Notes: a model not told the origin generated them from the sequence alone. Positions 53,470 to 63,073 are shown, counted from the stretch's first letter. The stretch is 64,000 nucleotides of DNA from Collinsella sp. AM18-10 (GCF_003471585.1 NZ_QRJO01000002.1:139597-203596), one strand, 5' to 3'. A program made the numbers and translations.

Positions 53470-54435
53470 TTACTTCAACGACGCAAGAAGGTGTTCGGCG
53501 GCGCCGATGAGCGGCGCGTCGCCCTCCAGAGAACCGATGAGGATCGGCGTGTCCTGAAGCGGATCGAGCGCCTGGCTGGCATAGCCCTCGTGCACCGAAT
53601 CCTTCCACGTCTGCGAACGCCAATCGGGACCTTGGTGAATCACACCGCCCGAAAGCACGATGACCTCAGGGTCCAGGATGTTAGCGAGCGAGCCCAAGCT
53701 GGCACCCAACGCAAAGCCGGCGTCATGGATGACCTCGGTTGCCTTTGCGTCGCCCGCGCGGCACAGGTCGTTCACATCGCGACCGACCGAAGGACGGCTG
53801 GGGTCGACGCGGCCAAAGCGCTCATCGTACATACGACCAATGGAAGTGCCCGAAGCGACAGACTCAAGATGGCCGGAACGCCCGCAGGCGCAGGGAATGC
53901 CGGCGGCAGCCGAGCACTCGATGTGGCCCATATGGCCAGCAGCACCATGGAAGCCCTGCATCACGCGGCCGTTCTCGACATATGCGCCGCCAATGCCCGT
54001 ACCGATGCCAAGACACAAGACGGAGAACTTGCCCTTGCCGACGCCCCAGTGGGCCTCGCCCAGAGCATGAGCCTGCACGTCGCCTACAACGGCAACGGGA
54101 AGACCGAGATCCTCACGCAGACGCGGCCCCAACTGAACGCCGGACCAGCCGGGCATGATCTCATTGGCATACGCGATGGCGCCCGTCTTGGGATCGACGA
54201 CGCCGGCGGCACCGATACCGACGCCAAGGACCTCGACATCGGGATTCGCCTCGAGAGCAGCCTTGATGGACGCCTCAATACGCTGGAAGACGGCCTCGCC
54301 GCCCTCTTGGGCCTCCGTGGGAACCTCGGCCTCAAAAACGGGATGGGGCACACTACCGTCAGCCGGGTACTCCATGATGGCAGTCGCAATCTTAGTTCCG
54401 CCGATATCGACAGAGCAGACGTACTTGTTCTCCAT
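53470..54435 (-). CDS. nanK: ROK-family kinase, probable N-acetylmannosamine kinase
   Basis: 321 aa. DIGGTKIATAIME binds ATP, and EVLGVGIGAAGVVDP and NEIMPGWSGVQL follow the ROK pattern. The zinc motif reads PCACGRSGHLE, with His where most ROK proteins have the third Cys. In this operon it should phosphorylate ManNAc; glucokinase activity is possible by sequence. The ATG at 54435 has AAGGAG. Confidence 0.8.
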   Translation of the reverse strand: MENKYVCSVDIGGTKIATAIMEYPADGSVPHPVFEAEVPTEAQEGGEAVFQRIEASIKAALEANPDVEVLGVGIGAAGVVDPKTGAIAYANEIMPGWSGVQLGPRLREDLGLPVAVVGDVQAHALGEAHWGVGKGKFSVLCLGIGTGIGGAYVENGRVMQGFHGAAGHMGHIECSAAAGIPCACGRSGHLESVASGTSIGRMYDERFGRVDPSRPSVGRDVNDLCRAGDAKATEVIHDAGFALGASLGSLANILDPEVIVLSGGVIHQGPDWRSQTWKDSVHEGYASQALDPLQDTPILIGSLEGDAPLIGAAEHLLASLK

Positions 54436-54500
54436 GTCGCTCTCCTTCGGAGATAAAAACAACTACAGGAAATGCGCCGTCAGGCTAGCCGTCACAGCGC

Positions 54501-54607
54501 AGTAAAGGTTATCCAGGTGCCCAAGATCGCCGAGAAACCGTGTGGCCATTGACCGAATGGGTCATGGCCACACGGTTGAACGGCGAGGTCGGGTGCCTGG
54601 GAAAGCT
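54501..54607. repeat. Nested palindrome at the nanA 3' end
   Basis: Inner arms 54536-54554 and 54560-54577 pair over 18 bp with one bulge. Around them, imperfect outer arms begin GTAAAG near 54502 and end CTTTAC near 54611, reaching the nanA stop codon. Confidence 0.8.
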
Positions 54608-55528
54608 TTACAGGAGACCGTTGTCCTGGAGGACCTTCTTAATAGCCTCAACGTTCTCGCCGGTCATGGCCTTCACCGGGCGCGGCATGGTCGGGCTGTC
54701 GAAGATGCCCATGAGGTTCATAGCGGTCTTGAAGGCGCCGACGCCACCGGCATAGCCCTGGACGCCCGAGGTGACATCCCAGATGTGCGAAATCTCATTG
54801 AGGCGATCCTGCTCGGCCTTGACGGTAGCCCAGTCACCGGCTTGAGCGGCCTTCCACTGACGAACGTAGCCCTCGGGCTCAACGTTGGCGAGACCCGGGA
54901 CGGAACCGTCGGCGCCACCGAGGTAAGCGCCGTCGACAACAACCTCGTGACCGGTGAGGATGCTCATCGGATGGCCGTTCTTCTCGTTCTCCTGAACGAG
55001 ATAGCGGAACGAGATGTCATCACCCGAGGAATCCTTGACGCCAGCAAGGACGCCCTCGGCGCCGAGCTTGGCAAGGAGCTTCCAGGGGAGCTTGGTGTGA
55101 ACGCAGACGGGAATGTCATAGGCAAAGATGGGCAGGTCGAGCTCCTCGTGCAGGATGCGGAAGTGCTCCTCGACCTCGGTCATGCCCTGCAGGGCATAGA
55201 ACGGGCAGGTGGCGACAAGCGCATCGGCGCCCAGCTCCTGAGCGACCTTACCGTGCTCGATCATGCGCTCGGTCTCGGTATCGATGATGCCGACCAGGAC
55301 GGGCACGCGGTGGTCGACGATACGAACGGCCTCGGCGATGATCTGGCGACGACGCTCATCGGTGGAGAAAACGACCTCGCCCGAAGAGCCCAGGAAGAAC
55401 AGGCCATCGACGCCGGCATCGATCATGCGGTTGATGCTGCGCTCAAAGGAGGCAACGTCGAGCTGGTGATCTTCGGTATCGGGAACAACGACGGGAGGGA
55501 TAACGCCGGTGAATTTCTGAGTTGCCAC
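54608..55528 (-). CDS. nanA: N-acetylneuraminate lyase (DHDPS superfamily aldolase)
   Basis: 306 aa. DHDPS/NAL fold with FFLGSSGEVVFSTDERRRQI, the Schiff-base Lys in LAGVKDSSGDD, and Tyr in FAYDIPVCVHTKLP. The neighbours (nanE, ROK kinase) mark it as the lyase that cleaves sialic acid to ManNAc and pyruvate. The GTG at 55528 has AAGGAG 6 nt upstream; an in-frame ATG at 55612 would overlap the upstream gene. Confidence 0.85.
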   Translation of the reverse strand: MATQKFTGVIPPVVVPDTEDHQLDVASFERSINRMIDAGVDGLFFLGSSGEVVFSTDERRRQIIAEAVRIVDHRVPVLVGIIDTETERMIEHGKVAQELGADALVATCPFYALQGMTEVEEHFRILHEELDLPIFAYDIPVCVHTKLPWKLLAKLGAEGVLAGVKDSSGDDISFRYLVQENEKNGHPMSILTGHEVVVDGAYLGGADGSVPGLANVEPEGYVRQWKAAQAGDWATVKAEQDRLNEISHIWDVTSGVQGYAGGVGAFKTAMNLMGIFDSPTMPRPVKAMTGENVEAIKKVLQDNGLL

Positions 55529-55596
55529 AAGAATCTCCTTAGTTGTCTGGCGGGCGGCCCTATGCCACCCACTCTTGTTGGCAGTGTCCAGGCCGT

Positions 55597-56448
55597 CTAG
55601 GCCAAAGAACACGGGTAGAACGTTTGGTTAAAAAAGTCGATGACTTCGTTTTCGAACGCGTTGATGCGCTCATGAGCGTATTTGGCATAGATGATATGCC
55701 TCCGGTCACACTCAAGACCGTTGAATACGGCAAACTGGCCCTTGGGATCACTCACGGCATCCATGAGCGATGTGCCCATGAGCACCGATCCACGCACCCG
55801 AGACGACAACGCCTCGAGGCCACCGGGAATTGGATTGGCAACCGCCGTGCAGGCGAGGCCCCGCTCGTCCAGAGCAGAAACCGCCAGCGCGACTCCGCCG
55901 CCAAGCCCCTCGCCCCATGCAAAGATGCGGTCGGGGTCCATGCCATCAAGATTGCGCGCGACCTCCGCCAACGCGCAGCCCCAACGGACGCGCCTGACAA
56001 AAGCAGGCGAGGTAATCCCCTGTCGCAGATCGCTGGGTCCAATCGCCTCATCGTCCAGCGCAAGCACGGCATATCCCATGGCCGCAAATCTCGTCATGTG
56101 ATGCCAGCCGCGCACAGGCCGATCGATGTCGTGGAACATCAGGCACAGCGGCACGCGCTCAGAAACCCGGGCACGACCGACAGGCTCGATCAAACGAGCG
56201 TGAATCGCATCGTCACCGAGCTCAAAGGAGACCTCCGAGTAACGGGCGCAGGGGTTAACAAAGTCAATCGCCGTAATGGCCAGGCCTTGAATCTCAAGAT
56301 TCGAAGCACATGTCTCCAAATCAGAAACATCTGCCTGAACATCACCGTGCCAGTCCCGATATTCAGAGAGCCTTGACGAAACCGTCCCGGGAATCCCCAC
56401 AAGGTCGGGGACAATCAGCTCGCCGACATTGCTCTCGCACTTAGACAT
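55597..56448 (-). CDS. AXE1-type esterase homologue lacking the nucleophile
   Basis: 283 aa. An alpha/beta hydrolase related to acetyl xylan esterase/cephalosporin C deacetylase (FHDIDRPVRGWHHMTRFAAMGYAVLALD and the C-terminal YAKYAHERINAFENEVIDFF). Where the neighbour has NGASQGGGLG, this protein has AWGEGLGGGVAL: the nucleophile Ser is Gly. The Asp and His positions are kept. It is about 40 residues shorter than its paralogue, whose gene it overlaps by 8 nt. Probably a pseudoenzyme or binding protein. Confidence 0.75.
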   Translation of the reverse strand: MSKCESNVGELIVPDLVGIPGTVSSRLSEYRDWHGDVQADVSDLETCASNLEIQGLAITAIDFVNPCARYSEVSFELGDDAIHARLIEPVGRARVSERVPLCLMFHDIDRPVRGWHHMTRFAAMGYAVLALDDEAIGPSDLRQGITSPAFVRRVRWGCALAEVARNLDGMDPDRIFAWGEGLGGGVALAVSALDERGLACTAVANPIPGGLEALSSRVRGSVLMGTSLMDAVSDPKGQFAVFNGLECDRRHIIYAKYAHERINAFENEVIDFFNQTFYPCSLA

Positions 56449-57418
56449 GAGCCTCCCCTCCCTTGCAGAAAAACGGAATGATCAGATCGTCAAAATCCTG
56501 AATCTCCTCGTGGCCAAAGCCTTCAAAGAACTCATGACGCTTTTCACAGGTCAGGTTGTTATAGACCGCAAACTGCGTCGCTGGCGGACAGACGGTATCG
56601 GCTGTGCCGGTGCCAAACAGCACGGGGCATTTGACCATAGGGGCAAAGTTCTTGGAATCGAAGTACGCCAGCTTGGCATAGGCTTCGTCGATACGAGTCG
56701 AGTCCTCGTCAAACCAGCGAGACCAATAGCGCAGGCCCTCGTAGGCAATGTCGTCGGCATCCAAGTCCCAGACCAGGCGGAAATCCGACAGGAAGGGATA
56801 GAGGATGGCGGCGCGATTGATAAGCTCGCTGTTAAGTGCACAGGTCGCAATGCCCAAACCGCCGCCCTGCGACGCGCCGTTCACAAACACACGGGCAAGA
56901 TTGATGCCCTCGAGCTCGCGAACGATGCGACACAGGATGCGAATATCTTGGTGCAAGCGGACATAGTAGAGGTTGGCCGGGTCGCCGTCGATACCGGCGA
57001 CGATATGGCCCGCGACCGTTGTGCCCTCAAATCCACCAATGTCCTCGGAGGGACCTCCTTGACCGGGGCAGTCGAGGGCGATGAGTGCCATGCCCATGCC
57101 CGCAAACGACGCCTGCTCAAACCAGCTGCGGCTTGCACCCGGATATCCATGGAACTGAAGTACCAATGGCACGGGCTCGTCCGAGACGGGTTTAAGGTAC
57201 TTGGCATGCAGGCGAGCGCCACACATGCCGGTATACCAAAGGTCGAAAAGCTGGCAGGTCACGGCATCGGTGACCGATGCCGTCTCGATCGCATAGTCAA
57301 GCCCGACGGCGTCGGCCTCGGCCATGCGGTCCTTCCAAAAGAGATCGAAATCTGATGGACGGGGCATGGCGCCCCGATACCCACCAAATTGCTGTTGTAG
57401 CTCCTGAGCACTTGGCAT
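56441..57418 (-). CDS. AXE1-family acetylesterase, possible sialate O-acetylesterase
   Basis: 325 aa, standard for acetyl xylan esterases. Nucleophile Ser in VNGASQGGGLGIATC, Asp in GTGTADTVCPPATQF, and His in GFGHEEIQDFDD. QFHGYPGASRSWFEQASFAGMGMALIALDCPGQG matches the family. In a sialic acid locus its likely role is removal of O-acetyl groups from sialic acid; this is inference from position. The ATG at 57418 follows GAAAGG at a long spacing. Cytosolic, no signal peptide. Confidence 0.85.
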   Translation of the reverse strand: MPSAQELQQQFGGYRGAMPRPSDFDLFWKDRMAEADAVGLDYAIETASVTDAVTCQLFDLWYTGMCGARLHAKYLKPVSDEPVPLVLQFHGYPGASRSWFEQASFAGMGMALIALDCPGQGGPSEDIGGFEGTTVAGHIVAGIDGDPANLYYVRLHQDIRILCRIVRELEGINLARVFVNGASQGGGLGIATCALNSELINRAAILYPFLSDFRLVWDLDADDIAYEGLRYWSRWFDEDSTRIDEAYAKLAYFDSKNFAPMVKCPVLFGTGTADTVCPPATQFAVYNNLTCEKRHEFFEGFGHEEIQDFDDLIIPFFCKGGEAHV

Positions 57419-57498
57419 GGCTCGTGAACCCAACCTTTCGAAATCGCAACGGAGGTGCGCCCGGCAAGGGAACCGGGCGTACGGGAGGGAAAGCGAGG

Positions 57499-58326
57499 CT
57501 ACTCGCCGAGCTTGGGATGCAGCAGCGACGGCGCAGCACCGAGCAGCATCTTGGTGTAGGGGTCCTGAGGGTGCTGGAAGACCTGCTTGGCCTCGCCCTG
57601 CTCGACGATCTTGCCGCCATTCATAACGATGATGTCGTCAGAGATATAGCGGACCGTCTGGATGTCATGGCTGATGAACACCATGGCCAGGCCGAGCTCC
57701 TTCTTAAGGTCGGTCAGCAGGTTCAGAATCTGCGCGCGAACCGAAACGTCCAGAGCCGAGGTGGGCTCGTCGGCGATGATGGCATCGGGGTTCAACGACA
57801 GGGCACGGGCAATTGCGACGCGCTGGCGCTGGCCGCCCGAAAGCTGGCCGGGAAGAACCTCGGCGGCGGAGCTGGGCAGACCGGTGAGCTCCAGGAGCTC
57901 CTTGACGCGCTTCTCCTGCTCGGCCTCGGTACCCAGGTTGTGGACGCGCATGGGGTCGAGCAGCTGCTCGCGAACGACCATGCGGGGATTGAGCGCCGTA
58001 GCCGGATTCTGGAACACGACCGAGATGACACGGCCCATGTGGCGACGGTCCTCGGCGGTACGCTTGGTTACGTCCTTGCCCTTAAAGTAGACCTTGCCGC
58101 TCGTGGGGGCCTGCAGGCCGCACATGACGTTGGCGGTGGTGGACTTACCGCAACCGGACTCGCCGACGATACCGATCGTCTGACCGGGCATGAGCTTAAT
58201 CGTTACACCCTGGACGGCGTGAACCAGGTTGGGGTGCAGAATCGAGCCGGTACGGGTCCTAAAGGTGACGTGGACGTCATCAAGGAAGATGATCGGCTCG
58301 ACGCCGTTGACTGCGGTCTCGCTCAT
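57499..58326 (-). CDS. Sialic-acid-type ABC transporter ATPase (OppF-like)
   Basis: 275 aa. Walker A GESGCGKSTTANVMCG, signature [16 protein letters not shown], Walker B AIIADEPTSALDVSVRAQI. It is shorter than OppF and lacks the C-terminal Cys extension. It is the last of four transporter genes and starts directly at the end of the permease-ATPase fusion gene. It is homologous to the SatD/SiaI group of peptide-type sialic acid importers, an assignment made from gene context. Confidence 0.88.
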   Translation of the reverse strand: MSETAVNGVEPIIFLDDVHVTFRTRTGSILHPNLVHAVQGVTIKLMPGQTIGIVGESGCGKSTTANVMCGLQAPTSGKVYFKGKDVTKRTAEDRRHMGRVISVVFQNPATALNPRMVVREQLLDPMRVHNLGTEAEQEKRVKELLELTGLPSSAAEVLPGQLSGGQRQRVAIARALSLNPDAIIADEPTSALDVSVRAQILNLLTDLKKELGLAMVFISHDIQTVRYISDDIIVMNGGKIVEQGEAKQVFQHPQDPYTKMLLGAAPSLLHPKLGE

Positions 58327-60342
58327 CTACATCACCTCCGCGTGAGGGGTCAAACCATTTGCCTTGAGCACCTCGTCGGGGAGCTCGGAATAGAAGTGCT
58401 CGGTGCCGGGCACGCGCTTGAAGACCGGACGGGTGTCCAGGCCAATGCGCGGATGGCTCGAGCGGGGCGCGAAGCGATCGCCCTTGGGGAAATCGCGCGG
58501 GCTCGGAACGGCGCCGGGCACCTGGTGCAGACGGCCCGAACCGCTCTCGATGGACAGAACGGAGCCCAGAAGACCGCGGGTGTACTCGTGGATCGGGTTA
58601 GTGAGCAGCTCCTTGGTGGGCGCCTGCTCGATAACCTGACCGGCGTACATAACCGTGATGTTATGGGCGACCTCGGCGACCAGCGCCAAGTCATGCGAGA
58701 CGAAGATCATGGCAAAGCCGAGCTTGGCCTGAAGGTCGTTGAGCAGCTTGATGACCTGCTTCTGGACGGTAACGTCCAGAGCGGTCGTGGGCTCGTCGCA
58801 GATGACCAGCTTGGGGTCGCGGGTAAGGGCCATAGCGATCAGGACACGCTGACGCTGGCCACCGGAAAGCTCATGCGGGTAGCTCTCGAGCGTACGCTTG
58901 GGGTCGAGGCCCACGAGCTCCAGGAGTTCCTCGGCGCTGCGGGTGCCGCCGCGCTTGGTGAGCTGCTTCATCTGGGCAGAGATGAGCATGGAGGGGTTGA
59001 GCGAGGACAGGGCGTCCTGATAGACCATAGCGATATCGGTACCGCGCAGGCCGAACCACTCCTTCTTGCTCATCTTGAGCAGGTCGCGGCCCTCCCAGAG
59101 GACCTCGCCGGAAAGGTGCTCGTCATCGTCGGTCAGGCCCATGATGGCCAGCGTGGTGATGGACTTACCGCAACCGGACTCGCCCACCAGGCCCATGGTC
59201 TGACCAGGACGGACGTCAAAGTTGACATGGTCGACGACGTTGATATCGCCGTGATGCTCAAACTGAATGCAGAAGTCACGGACCGAGAGAATCGGTTCGA
59301 CAGACTCGTCGGGCACATGGCGATCGTCACGCTTGAGCTCGACATCGCGCAGGGCGCCAAGGCGAGCGGAGAGGGACTGGGCCTGCTCCTTGTAGGCGCG
59401 AACGGGGTCGGAGACCAGCAGGTCGGCCTCGCGACGCTTGGAGGAATCGGTCGGATCCAGGGCGGCGGAGGGAGCAGCGGCCATGGCGTCGGTAATGCCC
59501 TCGGAGAGGATGTTGAGCGCCAGGCAGGTGATCATGATGGCCAGGCCCGGGAACAGCGCCTGCCACCAACGGCCGGCGAGCACGCCGCCGCGGGCGTCGG
59601 CGAGGATGTTGCCCCAGGTAGCGGTGGGCTCCTGGATACCAGCGCCGATGAAGGTCAGCGAGGCCTCGAAGATGATGGCGTCGGCGACCAGGGTAACGGT
59701 GAAGACCATGATCGGGGCGATGCAGTTACGCAGAACATGCTTGATCAAAATCCACGGAGCCTTGGCGCCGGAAACGATGACCGCGCGGACATAGTCCTCG
59801 CCGTACTCGGACACGATGTTGGCGCGCACGATACGGGCAATCTGCGGAGTGTACATAAAGCCGATGGCGAAGATGATCGACGGCACGGAGTTGCCCAGGA
59901 TGGAGACGAAGACGGCCGCGAGGGCGATGCCCGGGATGGACATGATGATGTCCAGGATACGCATGATCGTCTCGGAAACGGCCTTGCGCGAAACCGCCGC
60001 AAGGGCGCCCACGACCGAGCCGCAGACCAGAGCCATGGCAGTGGCGCCAAAGCCGATGATCAGCGAGTAACGGCCACCGTAGAGCATACGCGACAGAATG
60101 TCGCGACCCTTATCGTCGGTACCGAAGATAAATCCGTTGCCGGGAGCCTGGCGAGCCGTAAAGATCTCGACCGGGCTATAGGGGGCAAGGAGGGGCGCCA
60201 GAATCGCGGTCAGGGCGACCAGCACCAGCACGACGGCGGCAATCTTGGAAGACAGCGTCATCTTCTTCCAGCCACCGAGCTTGAGCCCCTTGGAGGCAGC
60301 CTTCTCGAGCTGCTCGGTTTGCTTCTCTCGAATCTTTACCAT
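58327..60342 (-). CDS. ABC transporter permease-ATPase fusion (OppC-OppD type)
   Basis: 671 aa. Residues 1-295 are an OppC-type permease (GTDDKGRDILSRMLYGGRYSLIIG and the coupling loop DYVRAVIVSGAKAPWILIKHVLRN). After a linker (about 295-355) comes an OppD-type ATPase: GESGCGKSITTLAIMG, HELSGGQRQRVLIAMAL, LVICDEPTTALDVTVQ, and a C-terminal peptide-type extension. No frameshift is seen; the fusion is genuine. Sialic acid importers of this class occur in actinobacteria. Confidence 0.92.
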   Translation of the reverse strand: MVKIREKQTEQLEKAASKGLKLGGWKKMTLSSKIAAVVLVLVALTAILAPLLAPYSPVEIFTARQAPGNGFIFGTDDKGRDILSRMLYGGRYSLIIGFGATAMALVCGSVVGALAAVSRKAVSETIMRILDIIMSIPGIALAAVFVSILGNSVPSIIFAIGFMYTPQIARIVRANIVSEYGEDYVRAVIVSGAKAPWILIKHVLRNCIAPIMVFTVTLVADAIIFEASLTFIGAGIQEPTATWGNILADARGGVLAGRWWQALFPGLAIMITCLALNILSEGITDAMAAAPSAALDPTDSSKRREADLLVSDPVRAYKEQAQSLSARLGALRDVELKRDDRHVPDESVEPILSVRDFCIQFEHHGDINVVDHVNFDVRPGQTMGLVGESGCGKSITTLAIMGLTDDDEHLSGEVLWEGRDLLKMSKKEWFGLRGTDIAMVYQDALSSLNPSMLISAQMKQLTKRGGTRSAEELLELVGLDPKRTLESYPHELSGGQRQRVLIAMALTRDPKLVICDEPTTALDVTVQKQVIKLLNDLQAKLGFAMIFVSHDLALVAEVAHNITVMYAGQVIEQAPTKELLTNPIHEYTRGLLGSVLSIESGSGRLHQVPGAVPSPRDFPKGDRFAPRSSHPRIGLDTRPVFKRVPGTEHFYSELPDEVLKANGLTPHAEVM

Positions 60343-60345
60343 AAT

Positions 60346-61302
60346 CTACACCGTCCTGATGCGCGGGTTGATGAGCAGGTAGAGCATGTCAACCACGATG
60401 TTGATGATGATGAAGGCAAGAGCAACGACGATGACGACGCCCTGAACCAGGTTCGCCTCGTTGCCCTGAACGCCCTGCAGGATCGCGGTGCCCATGCCGG
60501 GGAGGTTGAAGATAACCTCGATGACGACGGCGCCGCCCATGAGGTAGCCGATCTTAAGACCGAGGGTGGTGACCGGGGTGATCAGCGCATTGCGAAGTAC
60601 GTTGATGCCGACGACGACCTTCTCGGGAACGCCGGCGCCGCGAGCCATACGGACATAGTCCTTGTCGAGCTCCTCGACCATGGCGGTACGCACGATACGA
60701 GTCATCTGGCCCGTCAGCGGAAATGCCAAGGCGATGGCGGGCATGATCATACGTCCCAGATAGCCAACCGGATTCGTGGTGAAGTGAGGCAGAGCACCCG
60801 ATGCCGGAAGCACCTTAAGGTAGGAAGAGAACAGCAGGATCAACAGAACGGCAAGCCAGAACGACGGGGTTGCCAAGCCGGCGATGGAAAAGACGCGGAT
60901 CACTTGATCCGGCCATTTGTCGCGATACAGTGCCGCGATGACGCCGAGTAAAAACGAAACGACCGCACCGATGGCAAGGCCGATGAAGGTCAGCTGCATC
61001 GTGACGGGCAGGGCCGTGGAGATGCGCTTGGCAACGGAGTTGCGAGCAGCACCATAGGTGCCCATGTCGCCATGGATCAAATCGCCCATATAGCGCACGT
61101 AGCGCACGGGCCAGGGGTCGTCCAGACCATACTTCTCATGGTACTCGGCAACCGCCTCGGGCGAGGCACCGTCACCCAACGCCGTGTAGGCGGGGTCGGT
61201 CTTGGAGAACGACATAAGGAAGAACACCAGGACGGTGACGCCCAATGCCATGATCGGCAGCGCCACAAGACGCCTTCCAATCAAACGTAGCAAGTTGTTC
61301 AC
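60346..61302 (-). CDS. ABC transporter permease (OppB type)
   Basis: 318 aa. LLRLIGRRLVALPIMALGVTVLVFFLMSF is the usual OppB start, and DYVRMARGAGVPEKVVVGINVLRNALITPVTTLG is the coupling loop. The GTG start at 61302 has GGGGAG 5 nt upstream. It lies 3 nt before the fusion gene and pairs with its permease half. Confidence 0.92.
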   Translation of the reverse strand: MNNLLRLIGRRLVALPIMALGVTVLVFFLMSFSKTDPAYTALGDGASPEAVAEYHEKYGLDDPWPVRYVRYMGDLIHGDMGTYGAARNSVAKRISTALPVTMQLTFIGLAIGAVVSFLLGVIAALYRDKWPDQVIRVFSIAGLATPSFWLAVLLILLFSSYLKVLPASGALPHFTTNPVGYLGRMIMPAIALAFPLTGQMTRIVRTAMVEELDKDYVRMARGAGVPEKVVVGINVLRNALITPVTTLGLKIGYLMGGAVVIEVIFNLPGMGTAILQGVQGNEANLVQGVVIVVALAFIIINIVVDMLYLLINPRIRTV

Positions 61303-61363
61303 GTTCTCTCCCCTTTCTTTTGTCGGTAGGACCAACTGGTATATGAGTACGGATACTCATTAC

Positions 61364-61397
61364 AAGACCCGAGCGACATCGTTGCCGCCCGGGTCTT
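61364..61397 (-). terminator. Intercistronic hairpin behind the sialic-acid SBP gene
   Basis: AAGACCCG-a-GC pairs with GC-c-CGGGTCTT. It lies between the binding-protein and permease genes, as in the other two ABC operons of this window. It lacks a clear T-run, so it may protect the upstream mRNA. Confidence 0.55.
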
Positions 61398-61459
61398 TGT
61401 TTCAACTATGAGGATACGGTCCCAACGACCGACATCCTGCATACAGACTCAAGCGAGTC

Positions 61460-63073
61460 TTACGCCTTGACGGTCGCAACGCCCCTGAAGGACATGCTCG
61501 TCGTGCCGATGCCCTTGAAGCCATCGAGGGCCTCGCCGTTGGGCGCAGTGGACGGATCGTCCCAGGAAGCGGAGACGGTCTTGACGTGGACAACGGGGTA
61601 CAGAACGGCGTTGTCGGCAATGATGTCGAAGCACTCGTTCCACTTCTTCTGCTGCTCGTCGCCCTCGGCGGCAAGAGCCTCGTCCATGAGACTGTGGAGC
61701 TTCTGCCACTCAGCGGACTCCTTCCACGGGCAACGGGTCTGCATCCAGACGTTGTCGCCGTACCACCAGTTGAGCAGCAGGTCGGGGTCGGCGCCGAAGC
61801 AGGAAGGATCGCCAGGGGCAAGGAGGATATCGTAGGCCTCGCCGCCGTCGATGGCAGCGTAGGTGGCCGGCGAGGTATCGGTCTGGATGGTCACATCGAA
61901 GCCGAGAGCGTCGAGGTCGTTCTTGACCTGGGCGGCCATGCCCTTAATCTGCTCGTTGTCGGTGGTGCGCAGGGTGATGGCACCCGGGGTGATGCCAGAC
62001 TCCTCGATGAGCTTCTTAGCCTTCTTGGCGTCGGTCTTGTACACCGTGGAAGCCTCATGATAGTTGGTGAAGCTCTTGGGCAGGTAGCAGCTGGCAGCGG
62101 TGGCAAGGCCGGCGAAGGTGTTGCTGACCATCTTCTCGGTGTCGAGCGCATACATGACAGCCTGACGGACCTTGACGTTGTTCCAAGGCTCCTTGGCGAC
62201 GTTGAACATGATGAAGCGGGTGCCGAAACCCTGAACGTTATCGATCTTGCAGCCGGCGCTCTCGAGCTGGTCGACGGCGTCAGCGGTAACGAGCTCCATA
62301 ACGAGCGTGGAGCCCTCCTGCTGAGCGGTAACGCGAGCGGTGGGGTCGGTCAGGATGCTGTACTGGATCTTCTTATCCTCGGCAGCATACTCACCGTTGT
62401 ACTCGGGGTTGGGAACCAGGGTGATCTCGGTATCGGAGATAGAGTCGTACATCCAGGGGCCGGAGCCGATCGGCTGCTTGGCGCGATCCTCCTCGGTCTG
62501 GGTGGCCGGGGTAACGCGGACGATGGCCAGACGATCCTTGAGCAGGGAGAAGTTGGGGACCTTGGTCTTGACCGTCACGGTGCTGGCGTCCTTGGCCTCG
62601 ATGGACTCGAAGGGCTGGAAGAACGGAGCATAGGTAGCGGAAGCGGCGCAAGCGGTGTAGGAGGCAACGACATCGTCAGCGGTGACCTCGGTGCCATCGG
62701 AAAACTTGGCGCCCTTGCGGATGGTGACCTCGAAAGTGGTGTCGTCCACAGACTTGGGATCGTCGGTGGCGAGCTCGTTGAAGGTGCTGTAGTCGTGGTA
62801 ATCGATGCCGTAGAGGCCCTCGACGACGTGCCAGTTAGCACCCAGGCCCACAGCGGAGCCGGTGCTGGCGGGATCGAAGCTGGACGGAGCGTAAGCGGAA
62901 CCAGCGGTGATCACGCCGCCGCCACGGTTGGCGGAATCGGTGGAACCGGAAGCGGAACCCTCGTCGCTAGAGCTGCCACCGCAGCCGGTGAGACCAAGCC
63001 CTGCGACAGCAGCGACGCTGCCGGTGAGGCCGAGGAACGAACGCCTGGACATACCCTTGTTGATGATGGCCAT
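61460..63073 (-). CDS. ABC transporter substrate-binding lipoprotein (probable sialic acid)
   Basis: 537 aa. Tat-like MSRRSFLGLTG and lipobox GLGLTGC, a Ser/Gly linker and a family-5 (peptide/nickel type) binding domain (ATDDPKSVDDTTFEVTIRKGAKFSDGTEVTADDVVASYTA). The ATG at 63073 has AGGAG 5 nt upstream. It heads the operon with the permease, the fusion protein and the ATPase, followed by nan enzymes. Substrate assignment rests on that context. Confidence 0.85.
   Translation of the reverse strand: MAIINKGMSRRSFLGLTGSVAAVAGLGLTGCGGSSSDEGSASGSTDSANRGGGVITAGSAYAPSSFDPASTGSAVGLGANWHVVEGLYGIDYHDYSTFNELATDDPKSVDDTTFEVTIRKGAKFSDGTEVTADDVVASYTACAASATYAPFFQPFESIEAKDASTVTVKTKVPNFSLLKDRLAIVRVTPATQTEEDRAKQPIGSGPWMYDSISDTEITLVPNPEYNGEYAAEDKKIQYSILTDPTARVTAQQEGSTLVMELVTADAVDQLESAGCKIDNVQGFGTRFIMFNVAKEPWNNVKVRQAVMYALDTEKMVSNTFAGLATAASCYLPKSFTNYHEASTVYKTDAKKAKKLIEESGITPGAITLRTTDNEQIKGMAAQVKNDLDALGFDVTIQTDTSPATYAAIDGGEAYDILLAPGDPSCFGADPDLLLNWWYGDNVWMQTRCPWKESAEWQKLHSLMDEALAAEGDEQQKKWNECFDIIADNAVLYPVVHVKTVSASWDDPSTAPNGEALDGFKGIGTTSMSFRGVATVKA

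Noticed and set aside
57277..60951. Open frame of 1224 codons on the plus strand
   Set aside because: It lies entirely antisense to the esterase and transporter genes, which have clear domains. GC-rich codon bias opens the opposite frame.
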